Source: Ditylenchus dipsaci (Eukaryota > Nematoda > Chromadorea > Rhabditida > Anguinidae). From it: DNA of 64,000 bases. Where the stretch lies: assembly GCA_004194705.1 (NCBI GenBank), contig SADC01001289.1:124001-188000 (forward strand). Direction: 5' to 3'. Position 1 is the first letter of the stretch. Each line of letters begins with the position of its first letter. A model generated the notes under the pieces. That model did no database searches, was not told where the DNA came from, and saw only the letters and a list, made by a program, of their open reading frames with translations. A program made the position numbers and the translations under genes. Shown here in pieces: positions 31,561 to 42,545 of this stretch.

Positions 31561-32562
31561 TGCCAACAAAAAAAGTTGGCCAAAAAAGTTGGATATCTAC
31601 CGGACGACCAGAAAAATTTAAAATTTTTTATATGCAAATTTCATATGCAAAATCGTGCGGTGAATCGTGTTTGATGAGACCAAAAGTTCGAGTTTATCCA
31701 CCAAAACCCAAAACCTGGGTAGGTACCATTTTCGTGGATGACATAAAAAATTAAAAAATTTTAAAAATCTAAAACAAACCATCCTATCATATGAAGAATC
31801 GTATGGGGAATTGGGTTTGATGAGACCAAAACTTCGAGTTCACATACCAAAACCCCAAAACCTGGGGCAACCACCTGGTCCAGTTGGATATCCACCTGGA
31901 TGACCTGAAATTTTGAAACGTTACTTTAGGCTTAGGTTTTAGCCCTGAGCTCAGAAAAAAGAAGGGAGCCAGGCGGCCAGACGAGATGGTCGAGAAAAAA
32001 GAAGGGAGAAGCTGGCGAAGGATAAGCACAACCAGGAATGCGCAGAAAAAAGACGTGGGAAAATCAACAACAAAAAACCATTATCCGGCTGCAGAAAAGA
32101 TACAGGGTATAGGCTAGATTTTGCAGAAAAAGCTACAGGGTGGGTGATAATTAGAAAAATACCAAAAAAGAACAGAAAAGAGGGAAAACGGGGTATAAAA
32201 TAGGTAAAAAGGGTAAAAGGAGGAAAAGGTACATTAGGGCAATAGGACAGGAAAAAAACACTAAAATACACAAAAATTACTAATAAAGGAATTCCGAGCA
32301 AAATCTTGATTAGAGGCTCTTTTTGTCAAGTCACATGTTAAAGGTAAACAGGTAAAAGTTGAAATTAAAAGTATTCAAAACTCATTTTTTTAACTGAACT
32401 CAAAAATAATATTTTTTGGAACTTCTGAGGTGATTTTGAGTCCATATAGGGTGTTTGAAAACACTTTTAAAGAAAGTTGATTTAGGGGGAGGGTTATATG
32501 CAAGTAGCGTCGAAAAATTCCATTTTCTAGTCAACAATCCCCCCCCTAAAGTGTGTCCTCCT
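31561..32562. other. Non-coding DNA with CCAAAACCC direct repeats
   Basis: Two diverged direct copies of about 100 bp (about 31670-31735 and 31810-31880) share GTTTGATGAGACCAAAA and CCAAAACC[CT]GG. An A/G-rich stretch (31950-32230) gives a long low-complexity minus-strand frame. There are no genes. Confidence 0.4.
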
Positions 32563-32745
32563 TTAAGCCTTCCTCCACACTCGCCTTATTCAAAGGCATC
32601 CACTTTTTGCCCGTTTTTGTCAGACTTCTCTCAGCCAAGTTACCACTTAGTTAGTGGTAACTTGCTGGAGAGCAACCTTCAGAAACTAGGTCAAAAGCGA
32701 TTTTGAATAAGCAAGAAGGCTTAAATTAATGGTATTCACATTTAG

Positions 32746-33228
32746 TTAGCCGATGAGTTAGCTGATAGGTATGAAGGCAGAGTGCCCTGGAACTTTAGCG
32801 ATGCCGACAAACAAGCCAACCTTTTTCTTCCACTCCAAACACACGGTCTTCTAGTTTGGTAGACAGGCGAAGGTGGTCTCATTGGTCTAGTAGTGCTTCA
32901 GAAAAGCTTGGATCAGCAGAGACTGACTCTAAAGAAGCGGGTAAATAACAATTCACTATTTTGATGTTTCTAATTTCACAAAACAAGTTAAGGTAGTCGC
33001 CACTCTATTAAAAAATGGCACCAAAAGACTAATGAATCACTAACTTCCTACGAATTAGATGAGCTGTCCGATGCTTTTCACACCATAACTTCTCCTATAC
33101 CGTTGAAGCACCACCATTCTTTTAGCTCTAACAGAAGTTGCAGCGGAAGTCCTGTGTGTTTAAACAACTTAAGCCAGAGCAAAGAAGGATTCCACAAGTC
33201 TAAGAGTTTAGATGAAGAAGATAGTTGA
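32746..33228 (+). pseudogene. Duplicated last two exons of GDPGP1
   Basis: Exon equivalents are at 32746-32940 and 32993-33228 with the same splice sites as the parent (8327-8522, 8576-8811). The first is one base shorter because CTTTTGTCTCCC became CTTTTTCTTCC, which breaks the frame after DKQANLF. The second retains an open Ser/His-rich frame of identical length ending DEEDS. No upstream catalytic exons are present, so no phosphorylase can be made. Confidence 0.85.
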
Positions 33229-33574
33229 TTTTATTGTTTTGGAAATTTTCATGTATTTGCGAATTTTTTTTACCAAATAAAAATTTCAAAACACAAAGTT
33301 ACAAAAGCTTGTATTTGAGTCAAAAATGATTACAGTCGATTCTCCCAAAAATGCTCATGCTATATAACGACCCTTTTTGTATTAAGGATGATCTGAGCAA
33401 GTCTCAAAGTAACCTAACTACAGTAAAACCTCTGTATAATGAAGCTCTTTGGAGCCACGCTCAAAAATACGCTATATCAAGAGGGCGTTTCGAGGATGTG
33501 TTATAGCAAGAGTGAAAGCTTGATTGAGAACAGGTTTATATTAGGTACTTATTGAGCTGGTTACATCAGGGTGT

Positions 33575-34450
33575 ATACTTCACGATACCTCAGCCATCAG
33601 CCTCGGCCGGCTGAGGTCTGAAAATTTTCCTCAGCCTCAGCCGCCAGCCGAGTCAAAATTTTACCTCAAGCATCAGCCTCAGCCGGCTGATGGCTTAGTT
33701 AAACTCAGCCGGCTGAGTTTAACTCAGCCGGCTGACTGAAATTCAATAATTAGCGATAGTTTGGAAGGAAATTTAATCACTGAATCTTTTTGGATCAAAT
33801 TGAAAACTACCCTGTAAAGTCTGAATTTTGCCCTCTAATTTGAATTCTGCCCTCTAATTTTTAAAACTGGTTTTCTCTGTGAAAATCTTAGCGACTTTTT
33901 ATTTTTTTGAACCTGCTTGTAGCACTACTCTTCTAGTTTCTAATGAGCTATCAATCAACCTGTTATGATTTAGAAAACGTTGAGAAAAGTTGGTTTTCGT
34001 AAAACAACTACTTGTTTCATAAAAACCAACTTTTCTCAATGTTTTTTAATAATAAGAGTTGATGATGGCTCATCAGAAACTAGAAGAGTAGTGCTACAAG
34101 CAGGTTCAAAAAATAAAAAGTCACTAAGATTTTCACAGAGAAAACCAGTTTTTAAAAATTAGAGGACAGAATTCAGAATTAGAGGGCGAAATTCAGACTT
34201 TAGAGGGTGCATTTCAGTTACAGCCAATCTTTTTTATGAACTGAACACTTCGAACTGGTCAGAAAAACAGTTAAAAATAAACGCAAAACGCCAAAAATTT
34301 AATGCAAAATCTTTCCTCAGCCGGCTGAGGTCTGAAAAATTTTCCTCAGGCTCAGCCGTCAGCCGGGTCAAAAATTTTACCTCGCCCTCATCCTCAGCCT
34401 CAGCCAGCTGATGGCTGAGTTTAACCACAGCTGAAGTCAGCCGGCTGAGC
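33575..34450. mobile_element. Insertion with CTCAGCCGGCTGAGG arrays and central palindrome
   Basis: Both sides (33588-33735 and 34312-34450) carry arrays of CAGCCGGCTGAG and CCTCAGCCTCAGCC words. Between them 33820-34205 is a palindrome with arms containing TGTAGCACTACTCTTCTAG and its complement, centred near 34010. It looks like a non-autonomous foldback element inserted in the segmental copy. Confidence 0.65.
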
Positions 34451-35225
34451 CACCACCCTGGTTACCATATCCATCCCCCCCCCCCTCTCCCAAGCATATC
34501 CACCCGACAGACCTTGTTTTTTCGATACAATGAACTTTACATTAAAAAAGGATCTTCGGGTCAAATGAGCTTTTTCGATGCTCTTTGGAATGATAAAGTG
34601 AAAACTCTTTAACACTCGGAAACCGGACTGTACTAAAGGTAGTGTCTAGTCTCAAATTCTATGCTGATTACGTTGGCGCTGAAAAATTTTCGAAATTTCA
34701 ACTCTGGCTGGCAAATATCTGCTGCTGGTGCTGAAAATTGGGTCTTTTTACCCCATTTAGATTTGGCTTTTTGATTTTTTGTGGAATTTTAGTAAAATAA
34801 GCGGGATTTCGGTTATCGAGGAAAATTTTTTTTGTGCGAGGCGGCATTGGTGTGTCGAGTTATCGAATTGTCGGGTTATCGGGTGTCCCTTTGTGTTCTT
34901 TCTTTGCTGGGCAACCAAATCGGGCTGGAGGTTTCGAGGGTTCGGCTTATTGAAAAGTCAGGCTAAAGAGGTTCGACTGTATATAAAGTTTCATATATTT
35001 TTCTTGGTTGGAAAATTTGTAATGAGTAGACAGCATGTCCTACTCAAACAGCAAACAAAACTTCTAGAAATCAGTTTGTCTTCTGAATTTTTTCAGGTAC
35101 CAGGCTCAAACTGTATTTTAATCAATAAACATACCGTCAATAATTCACAGTTACTGTGAAAAATGGTTAGTGACATCAAAATTCAATTGAAAAAAAATTA
35201 TTGTCCAAATTAACAATACATATAA

Positions 35226-36134
35226 TATAAATTAACAAAAATTTGAAACATTTGCAATAGAAAAATACAGTCTCATCTGATAAACGGACACCCCTCGGAC
35301 CGACTAAAGGTGTCCGTTTATAGGGGGTACGTTTTCACCATCAACATTGTTGACCCTCAACATTTTGTTGGCCCCTATGTTGACCCTCATTTTCGACCCA
35401 ACATTTTTACTCTAAAAGTGTTGACCCTCAACTTTTTGACTAGAAAATGAACGTTGACCACTCAACAGAATGTTGACCCCTCAAAATAAGTTTTTTTCTA
35501 AAGTAGTGTTTTTTCTTTTTGCATTATTTTTTCTATTTAAAAGCCATCTTAAGCAGTTTAGATGCATCCTCACTGGTATTAGTTTATTGCAAGAGATCAT
35601 CCCAAACGACCTAAACTCCTCAAACCACTCTAAAATACGAGAAACTACTTAATATACCTCAAATCACCCGTAACACTCCGAATCAACCCAAACCGTCCCA
35701 AACCACCCAAACTTCTCAAACCATTCCAAATCAGCACAAATCACTTTTTCAGGTAATTTTTGGTATTTAGAGAAGTCTTGGGCAGTTTGGAGCGATACCG
35801 GTCAATTTTTCGGTGCCAACTTTACGCCGTCAAAATCTGAAACAAACCACTTTTTCTGATTTGAATGATAATGTTGTTTGTTAGAATTGGTTAGTTTAAT
35901 TAGAATGCTCAAACAAAAATATCATTTATGGACCACGCCAAATTATCGCCAACAAACATGCCTCTTACAAAATCTACCTACATACTCACATGGCTCACCA
36001 AACCAAGTGATCGTCTATTAAATGCGAATATTTTTCTATGTTTTTCGGCATAAATAACTTGTTTTTGCATTAACCTGAGCATTCCAAAAAAAGTTTGATA
36101 ATAGTGAAATGCCTTTTTAGAGGGTATAGGTCTT
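35226..36134. other. Non-coding DNA with two tandem patches
   Basis: 35330-35490 repeats TGTTGACCCTCAACA in both polarities. 35560-35750 is an AACCACCCAAAC / AAACCACTCTAAA repeat akin to 29.35 and 62.45 kb. A family B fragment (ACAGTCTCATCTGATAAACG) is at 35269. There are no exons. Confidence 0.5.
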
Positions 36135-36270
36135 ACTATGTTTAGCAAGGGTAGACCGGCGTATGTTAGGACGGAATCAAACTTCTTTTCAACCTTTTTC
36201 TAGTTTAAAAAACACGTTCGAGTCCCTCCTAACACAAGCTGGCCTACGCCTGCCTAAGCATAAGATTAGG
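36135..36270. repeat. Family C palindromic repeat
   Basis: GCAAGGGTAGACCGGCGTAT on the left and AGCTGGCCTACGCCTGCC on the right are inverted, with the usual ATGTTAGGACGGA next to them. Confidence 0.7.
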
Positions 36271-36289
36271 ACCTTACCTAAAAGACCCA

Positions 36290-36430
36290 ACCCTCAAGTA
36301 CATGAGTACCCAAGTGGCTAGGTGAATCAGGTGAGTGGGTAGGAGTGACAGGAGAGTGGGTAGATAGGTCAGGTGAGTGGTAGGTAGCCATGGGATGGGT
36401 AGGTAGATTTAGTAAGTGGCATGTTCCATA
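36290..36430. repeat. GTGAGTGGGTAGG tandem repeat
   Basis: Imperfect units such as GGTCAGGTGAGTGGGTAGG and AGGTGAGTGGTAGG repeat about six times. Confidence 0.6.
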
Positions 36431-36899
36431 AATAATATTTTCGAAATTTCGTATTGTTTTAAAGCCCTAAATGGATAGGTGTGCACTATATGTTTCTTTT
36501 ATAATCTTAAAAATTTTGAGTTTTTTACCGTTTTAAACTTACTGACCACCCCAGCATTGGTTACCACTACCTGGGTACTACTATCTCGGACTTCTATCTG
36601 TGTACCGATACCTAGGTACAACAACCTGAGCACTACGTGGATACCGTCGAAGATACGAAACTCCAGAACTAGGTTTAAACTAGAGCTGTGAAATGGGAAT
36701 ATTCCCCGGGAATATTCCAGAAAAACACCGATTATCACCTGGAATATCACCGAGAGAAAAAAAATGGTGACAATCTTTTGCTAATAAAATGCCTTTCAAT
36801 TTTACCAAAAATTTGTTGTCCTGCATTTATTTTTCATTTTTTTTAATTTATCATATGAGAGATGAATGGTAGTAGCGACTTGCTATCTTTATGTGCTTT

Positions 36900-38030
36900 T
36901 ATTTTGGTAAAGGGACGTTTCCGAAATACGCAAATGCGTAAAGTCGGTGCCATTTTGTGGTCAAGGAGTTTTCAAACGATGCGTCGCTAAAGAAAGAAGG
37001 AGAGCGTTTGAGAAGACTCTGTGGGACAGCGAGGACTTTTGCTAGATTTGAAGGACACTCAGAACATCCTCAATCCACTGTCCAGTGCGATTGTCGCAAT
37101 TGAAGCAATGAACTTAATTCACGAAGGTGAACACTTTTATTGAGTTTAAATTGCTTCAACTGTTTTTCTTAGGTGTTACAAGATTGTCCGGGAGGCCTTT
37201 TCCAAGTCTAAAGCAGCGGTTGGAGCCAGTGGATTCTTCGACCAAATCAAGGATGAGATTATCGATGTAGGATTGCTTCGACTTTTTTTGGCTGTAAACA
37301 ATTGTTCAGATTTTGCAAAGCCGCGAAAAAGTTGCTAAATTGATGTCGCGTATCTCTTGGAAGTGCTTGAGCCGTCAGACCTAGGACAAGCGCTAACTAA
37401 TGAAGATAAGCAAAAAGCAATCGAACTCTTGGCAAACAAGTGCCTGAAAAACCCAGTGCTTGCTGGCAAAGAACGACAAGTAGCAAATAAATTTTTTGTA
37501 GAGAATGTAGAATAAAATCTTAATTTAGGTGATGACAGAATGGCTGAGTGGCTGGCTAGTACAGGCAAATTTGAAAAAAACATGCGTCGCTATGCTTGGA
37601 AAGCAGTCGATTCAATGGAGCGCTCACATGGTGGAAAGCTTTTTTCGAATACACTTTTGTCCAAAATTCGTCCAAATGCTTCACAACGTGCCAATCAAAG
37701 CTGCGTCAACAGAAAGGAATTGGTCAATCCAAGGCGAAAAATCACACTAAACTGCGCAACAGGTTAGTTTTTGTTGGAGTGGAATGAGTGGCAACTTTTT
37801 ATGATCAAATTTCAGCATGAAAGTCCACACCATCTCTCAAGTAACGTTCATCAAGCAAAATCTTATGCTAAAGTACACTGCTCTTTTCAAGAAAATGCGA
37901 CTGGAACAGCATCAGAAGAAATCGAAAAAGAGAGAGAACCAGAATTTGAAAAAAGCATTTTTGATGAAGAATGTGATATGTTTGCGTGTGCGATTTCGAT
38001 TGAGTTGGGCGTGAGTGTATAAATAAAGAT
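36900..38030 (+). pseudogene. hAT transposase remnant (C-terminal half)
   Basis: In order: LKDTQNILNPLSSAIVAIEA (about 37050-37110), CYKIVREAFSKSKAAVGASG (about 37174), a shifted DVAYLLEVLEPSDLGQALTN (about 37345-37400), DDRMAEWLASTGKFEKNMRR (from 37532), then HNVPIKAASTERNWSIQG (about 37670-37735) with a following KLRNRL. The last block is the hAT C-terminal dimerisation signature (a-S-x-E-R-x-W-S ... RNRL). Frames change between blocks, so it is inactive. Upstream (about 36685-36755) is a GGGAATATTCCCCGGGAATA palindrome that may be its terminus. Confidence 0.7.
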
Positions 38031-38668
38031 TATTACCGAATATCACCGAAAAAAAAGATTAACAGGTTTACAAGATTAAGAAGAAAACTGTACAAGAAAA
38101 GTTTTTCACGAGTCTCCAAGTCAATTTGAACATTTTACCGCGAAAATTTAAGATATTTAATTGTATCAACTTTTGAAAAACCAAAACATGTTCCAGGATT
38201 GACATTGAAAAACCGTACAAGAAAACTTTTCTCTGACTCTCTAACTCGATTTTGAATTTTACCGCAAAATTTTCCCGCACAATCAAGATTGACAGAGGGG
38301 TCGTAAATCAATCATTCGGACAAATCTGGAGGGTTAACTACTTGCAAGCACTTGTAAGAATAGCCAGACCCTGAGCCGGCTAAATTCCTTTACTGAGTGT
38401 CAAACCCCCTCCCCATTGTGTTTTGACCAATTTGTGAGCAAAAAGTGCTCAGAATGGCTTCTTTGGAACGCAAAATCTCAATAACTTACTAAAAAAACTT
38501 GTATCTAAAATAAACACTTCAACAAATTTGGGACACCCTCATTTCTTCGGGGACTAGATTACCTGGTTGAGCATACGCCTCATCGTTGTAATGAGCAACA
38601 TTGATAGGCTCTAAAAACGTTTTTACATTATGTTAATACTTATCACTTTTTCATACCGCCATTTTCTT
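38031..38668. other. Non-coding DNA
   Basis: It includes an inverted partial copy of 7750-7850 (CAAAATTTTCCCGCACAATC near 38265), which suggests another fragment of the GDPGP1 intron repeat. There are no exons. Confidence 0.4.
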
Positions 38669-39144
38669 TTAAATAGAATAAACAGAATGCTGATTTTGTT
38701 GGTTTGCTTCTCTTTGCTGTGAAAGCTGTTGTTCTGGCAGTTTTTGTGCTTCTTGTTGTAGCAACTGTTGTTGATTGAAATTCTCGGCGTCTTTTTTGCC
38801 ATTTGCTGCTATTAACTAAGTATTCTCGATCTGCTGCTTCTGAAGCTCCTTAACGACGTTTTGCACAACTACTATAGCCATATTTTTGGCATTTATCTCT
38901 TTTCTGCTAATAACAGTGGAGTTAACGCCTTGTATGATCTTTCTACTGCATCATTGGCTGCTTTTGATGCTATTGTAATATCTCCTTCTAAATTAGTTGT
39001 TGCATCTAATAATTTTTGCAAATCGGTTTCAACTGTAGTGGCAGTTCTTTTGCCATCATCAGCTTTTGTAAGAGTGCTAGTTTTTGTCACCGCTATAGTT
39101 GCCGCAGCCACTATTTGAGCTGCTAGATTTTGGAATTCTTGAGT
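38669..39144 (-). CDS. Ala/Thr-rich coiled-coil protein, terminal exon, Gln-rich end
   Basis: The minus-strand exon follows acceptor TTTCAG at 39145. It reads TQEFQNLAAQIVAAATIAVT, then DGKRTATTVETDLQKLLDAT and ASKAANDAVERSYKALTP, a long amphipathic helix. One missing A near 38900-38903 restores KEINAKNMAIVVVQNVVKEL. An in-frame TAG follows QKQQIENT; beyond it the frame is open again with FNQQQLLQQEAQKLPEQQ and ends TAA. The ERSYKAL / DNAYKAF helix is shared with the neighbour at 40760-42055, so they are paralogues. No signal-peptide exon was found; upstream sequence is occupied by a hAT remnant. Confidence 0.55.
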
Positions 39145-39279
39145 CTGAAATTCAAAAAATTGCATTTGTTACTATAGTTTTTTATTGTTATATTTCAACG
39201 TAATTTTTTTTGGCCGGAAGTGTATTATCCTTCAACCACCCAAAAATGGGTTTTGACCATTTATTCATGTGTTTTAGCT

Positions 39280-39365
39280 AGGGTTGGTATTTTCCCGGGA
39301 AAATTGAAACACGGGAAATTTCCGGGAAATTTCCCGGGAAAATTCCCGAAGTCGGGAAAAAATCG
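39280..39365. repeat. CCCGGGAAATTTCCCGGG palindromic cluster
   Basis: Dense repeats of TTTCCCGGGAAAATT follow TAGGGTTGGTA. It resembles the terminus of a hAT element and may belong to the adjacent minus-strand transposase remnant. Confidence 0.5.
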
Positions 39366-39489
39366 GAAAAATTTGATAATTTTTTTATTCATAACAACTC
39401 AATCAAAAGCATGCAAATATACATCGAATGCATCCTCACAGTTTCTAGTTTCTTCACTAATTTCTTCATTTGGTTCTTTCATCGCTTTT

Positions 39490-40374
39490 TCTACTTCCTG
39501 GTTTTTGCGGTCGATTTGAAAAGATGAAGAAAGTTCAGCATCAGATTGTGTTTGATAAAGTTCACCTGATAAGCCGTTGTCACCGCCATTCTAAAATCAA
39601 CCGATGTATCTTTATTATAACACCAGAAAATACCTGTTACGAAGCTTGGTATGGATTCCACCACGAAGAGACTAGTTTCTTTCTGTGGGTCCAGCAGAGA
39701 TCGGCACATTGTGAAGCATTTGCACGACTTTGGACAGGAGAGTGTCACTGAACCAGGCCGTTCACCACGTCAGCGCATTCGTTTTGTCATCGAGTGCATC
39801 CCAGGCGTATTTGCGTTTGTCCTTGGAAAAGATTCCAGTTCCTGCGAGCCACGAAGCACATTCAGACATCACCTTAAACGGGATAGTCCATTTTAACCAG
39901 TTAACTAAAATATTTACCTCTTTTTGTCTGCCCGCGAACACTGGATTCTTGATGCACTTGTTGGCCAGTAATTCGATGGCTGCCTGCTTTTCTTCACTGG
40001 TGAGCGCTTGTCCACGATCCGATGGCTCCAGTAAGTCGAGCAGATAAGCGACGTCCGACTTGGCGAAATTCTCTCGTTTTCGCAAAATCTAAAGGTCCTT
40101 TTCAAACCAATTCTATTTGAGGAAGGCGGAAGAACTTGCCGGCCAGTTCAACGCAATAACTCGAACATTCCTTGATCTTGGTGTTTCCACAGATGTCCTT
40201 GGCAGCAAGATCGATTGCATGAGCATTATAAGACATTTTTTTTCTAAAATGACAAAACTGCTGATATGTTGAAACATGTTTTGTAGCTGACGATATTTGC
40301 GATCGAATGATATACAATGTGAAAAAATACCGGCCGTACAAAAAAAAGTAGCAAATAGTCAAAAAATGATTCAA
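39490..40374 (-). pseudogene. hAT transposase remnant, opposite orientation
   Basis: The minus strand encodes SDVAYLLDLLEPSDRGQALT, then EEKQAAIELLANKCIKNPVF (about 40060-39950) and ASWLAGTGIFSKDKRKYAWD. These are clear paralogues of the blocks at 37.35-37.6 kb. Further 3' is a QMLHN..I piece, and upstream (about 40250-40110) are Cys-poor blocks with ELAGKFFRL. The C-terminal signature is scrambled. This copy separates the two coiled-coil genes. Confidence 0.65.
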
Positions 40375-40759
40375 ATTACAAGGGTAAAAAATAGATCATT
40401 TTTGGGATATAAATCTGGACCAAAACCCTAGAAAAATATTTTGGCGGATCAAAAATGACCCACCATTTTGAAGAGCAGAATCTTAGCTACAAAATAGGCG
40501 GAAAAATTGTATGTAGCGGTTGAAAAATCGCTGACTACTTAATAGTTTAAAATAAAAAACAGTGAAAAATTGAAATGATTCAAATTGCCAGCACTGGTTT
40601 CAAGTGCTTAAACACACGAAAAAGTGGTTTAAACCGGTTTTCGGGAGGTTGAAGGATAATACACTTTAGCCTTTTTTTTTTTGATTTTTTGGTCTTCGCC
40701 TTTTTTTAATTTAATTTCTTATGACGAGCACGGTGATTCCATTTTTACGGAGACATTAT
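40375..40759. other. Non-coding DNA
   Basis: This is downstream of the coiled-coil gene stop. A GAAGGATAATACACTT word matches (inverted) 39215-39235 (AGTGTATTATCCTTCAACC), so 39218-40650 is bounded by inverted GGTTGAAGGATAATACACTT repeats, probably the termini of the hAT insertion. Confidence 0.5.
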
Positions 40760-42055
40760 TCATAACAATCGAACCTCATGCTCCAGTGACCTCGACTTAG
40801 TTTGTGCACTTTTAGCCTTCGCCAACGCTTTTTTTGCAGCCAAAATCGTTGCAGTTGTTGTTTCAAAAGCTTTTGCAATGTTTGAGCATCCACCGCTTCT
40901 TTTTTCACCTTCGCTGCTTCTGATTTTAAAAATTTGCTTTGTCTTTTGCAGCTAAAGCGTCCATATCAAGTTTATCAGCTGCTGCAGTTTCATTCTCTAA
41001 CAGATCTGCTTCGTAAAAAGCTTTGTAAGCATTGTCTACTGCTGTTTGAATAGCCTTTGTAGTTTGCTCAGCTGTACTTTTGTGCTGATCTAATTTTTTT
41101 GACGCAGTTTCGGCTAATTTCTCGGCCTCTGAAAAAGTTCTTTCTCTTCGGCTAAAGTAGCAACATTTTTTTGTTTCCAGCTTCAGTTTTGGCATATTCT
41201 GCTAAAAACTTGTTATCATCCACTTGATGCAGTAAGTCAGCAGACTCTTTTTTAAGCAATTTCAAGCCGTCAGTTGCAGTTTCAGCTTTGGCTTTGGCTT
41301 CAGGAGTTTTTGTGCTGTCAGTTGCTATAGCGACCATAGCATCAGTATAATCTTTAATTTGTTTGGATTTGTAGGTGTTGAAACTTTCTGTGAGTATTTT
41401 CAGTTGTTCTTCAATTTTGTCTGCCAAGGCTTTTACCTTTTTCGCATCTTTTTCTTCTGGTGTTTCAGCTACTGAAAGTGTGACTTTTAAATTTCAAAAA
41501 GTAAGTATTCAATATATTCCTAACACAACTTTGACTATTTACAACGAGTGCGAGTACACGGTGTTTTAAGAAATTCGCCTATTTAAAATTTTGTCAACCA
41601 AGTTTTTAGTATTTTTTTGTAGTTTTTACAGTATTTTTTAGTGCATAATGTCAAAAACACGATTTTCCTTTGACCCTTGGTGGTTATGATCCTGGTCTGT
41701 GGACGGCTTAATGATGGCTAAGGCCCAAACTACAAGGGGCCAAGCAAAAATCGTGATTTTCACATTGTACTCTAAAAAATATTGTTGTCAAGAAAAATTC
41801 ATCAGCAAAATCAGAATTTTGAGAATTGCTTTGGAAAAAAGTTACGGCCATTTAAAAACCGGCGAATTCCTTGAGACACCCTATGAAAGAGAAATTTCAC
41901 ATTTTTAATTTTAAATGGAAAATTTTTTTTTTAAATGATTAACTAAGAGTCTCTGGTGACTAATATTTTGAATTTTTTAAATAATTGAATATTAGAACAC
42001 TACCTGTACTTAATATTACAACGAACATAAAACATAACACATAAAGTAGTTCCAT
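40760..42055 (-). CDS. Secreted Ala/Lys-rich coiled-coil protein (two exons)
   Basis: Exon 1 (42055-42004) encodes MELLYVLCFMFVVILST, a signal peptide, ending GTACAG|GTAGTG in phase 1. Exon 2 (41471-40760) continues VAETPEEKDAKKVKALADKI and is almost wholly helical: heptad-like EEQLKILTESFNTYKSKQIK, KAKAETATDGLKLLKKESAD, EAEKLAETASKKLDQHKSTA and LAAKKALAKAKSAQ. Four single-base losses (41166-41172, 41132-41136, about 40924-40934, about 40880) must be allowed to give one frame of about 255 residues. All but the last sit in obvious homopolymers. No family is recognised; an extracellular fibrous or spacer role is a guess. An acceptor-like TTTGCAG lies 2 nt before the ATG. Confidence 0.65.
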
Positions 42056-42545
42056 ACCTGCAAATTTATGACCTTCAAAATTTAAATGAGAACAGTTTTA
42101 TGACAATGAAAAATTAATAAATGATTGCTTTGAATAATTCTACTTTTAACACGATCATTATAAAAAACTAAAAAAGAGGAACAATAAAAACGAATTTGGA
42201 ACAAAGAGTACTAATTTTGATTTCAAACGAATATTTTTGGATTTCTAACAAAATCACAAAGGAGCGAAAAAATTAACTTGTAGATGACTATTAAAAATTG
42301 ATTTTTTTTGACTCGTAATTGTCGTAAAGCCTCAATTTTCGTCTTGATAAATTAATATCAAGACTTGATAAACATAAACTCTATTTAACACAAGGTTTCT
42401 GGCGTCCTCTTGAATTATGTTAAATAGGGCGATAACTGTATAACATTATTGCTGTGACTTATGTTCAATAAAAAATTTCTTTATAATAAAAAGTATCAGA
42501 ACATATTGACAACCTCATATTCAACGTTTAATTGTCAATTGTTGG

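Larger units (their letters stand above)
32563..35225. repeat. Copy of the GDPGP1 3' segment, interrupted by an insertion
   Basis: It matches 7673-9815 in the same orientation from TTATTCAAAGGCA through the last two GDPGP1 exons to ACAGTTACTGTGAAAAA near 35150. Between about 33560 and 34850 it carries unrelated DNA (CTCAGCCGGCTGAGG repeats and a 390-bp palindrome). It lacks the MITE present in the source, so either the duplication predates that insertion or this copy is ancestral. Confidence 0.85.

Noticed and set aside
34779..35159. 126-codon plus-strand frame
   Set aside because: It lies in the non-coding part of the segmental duplication (matches 9430-9770, where the frame is not conserved).
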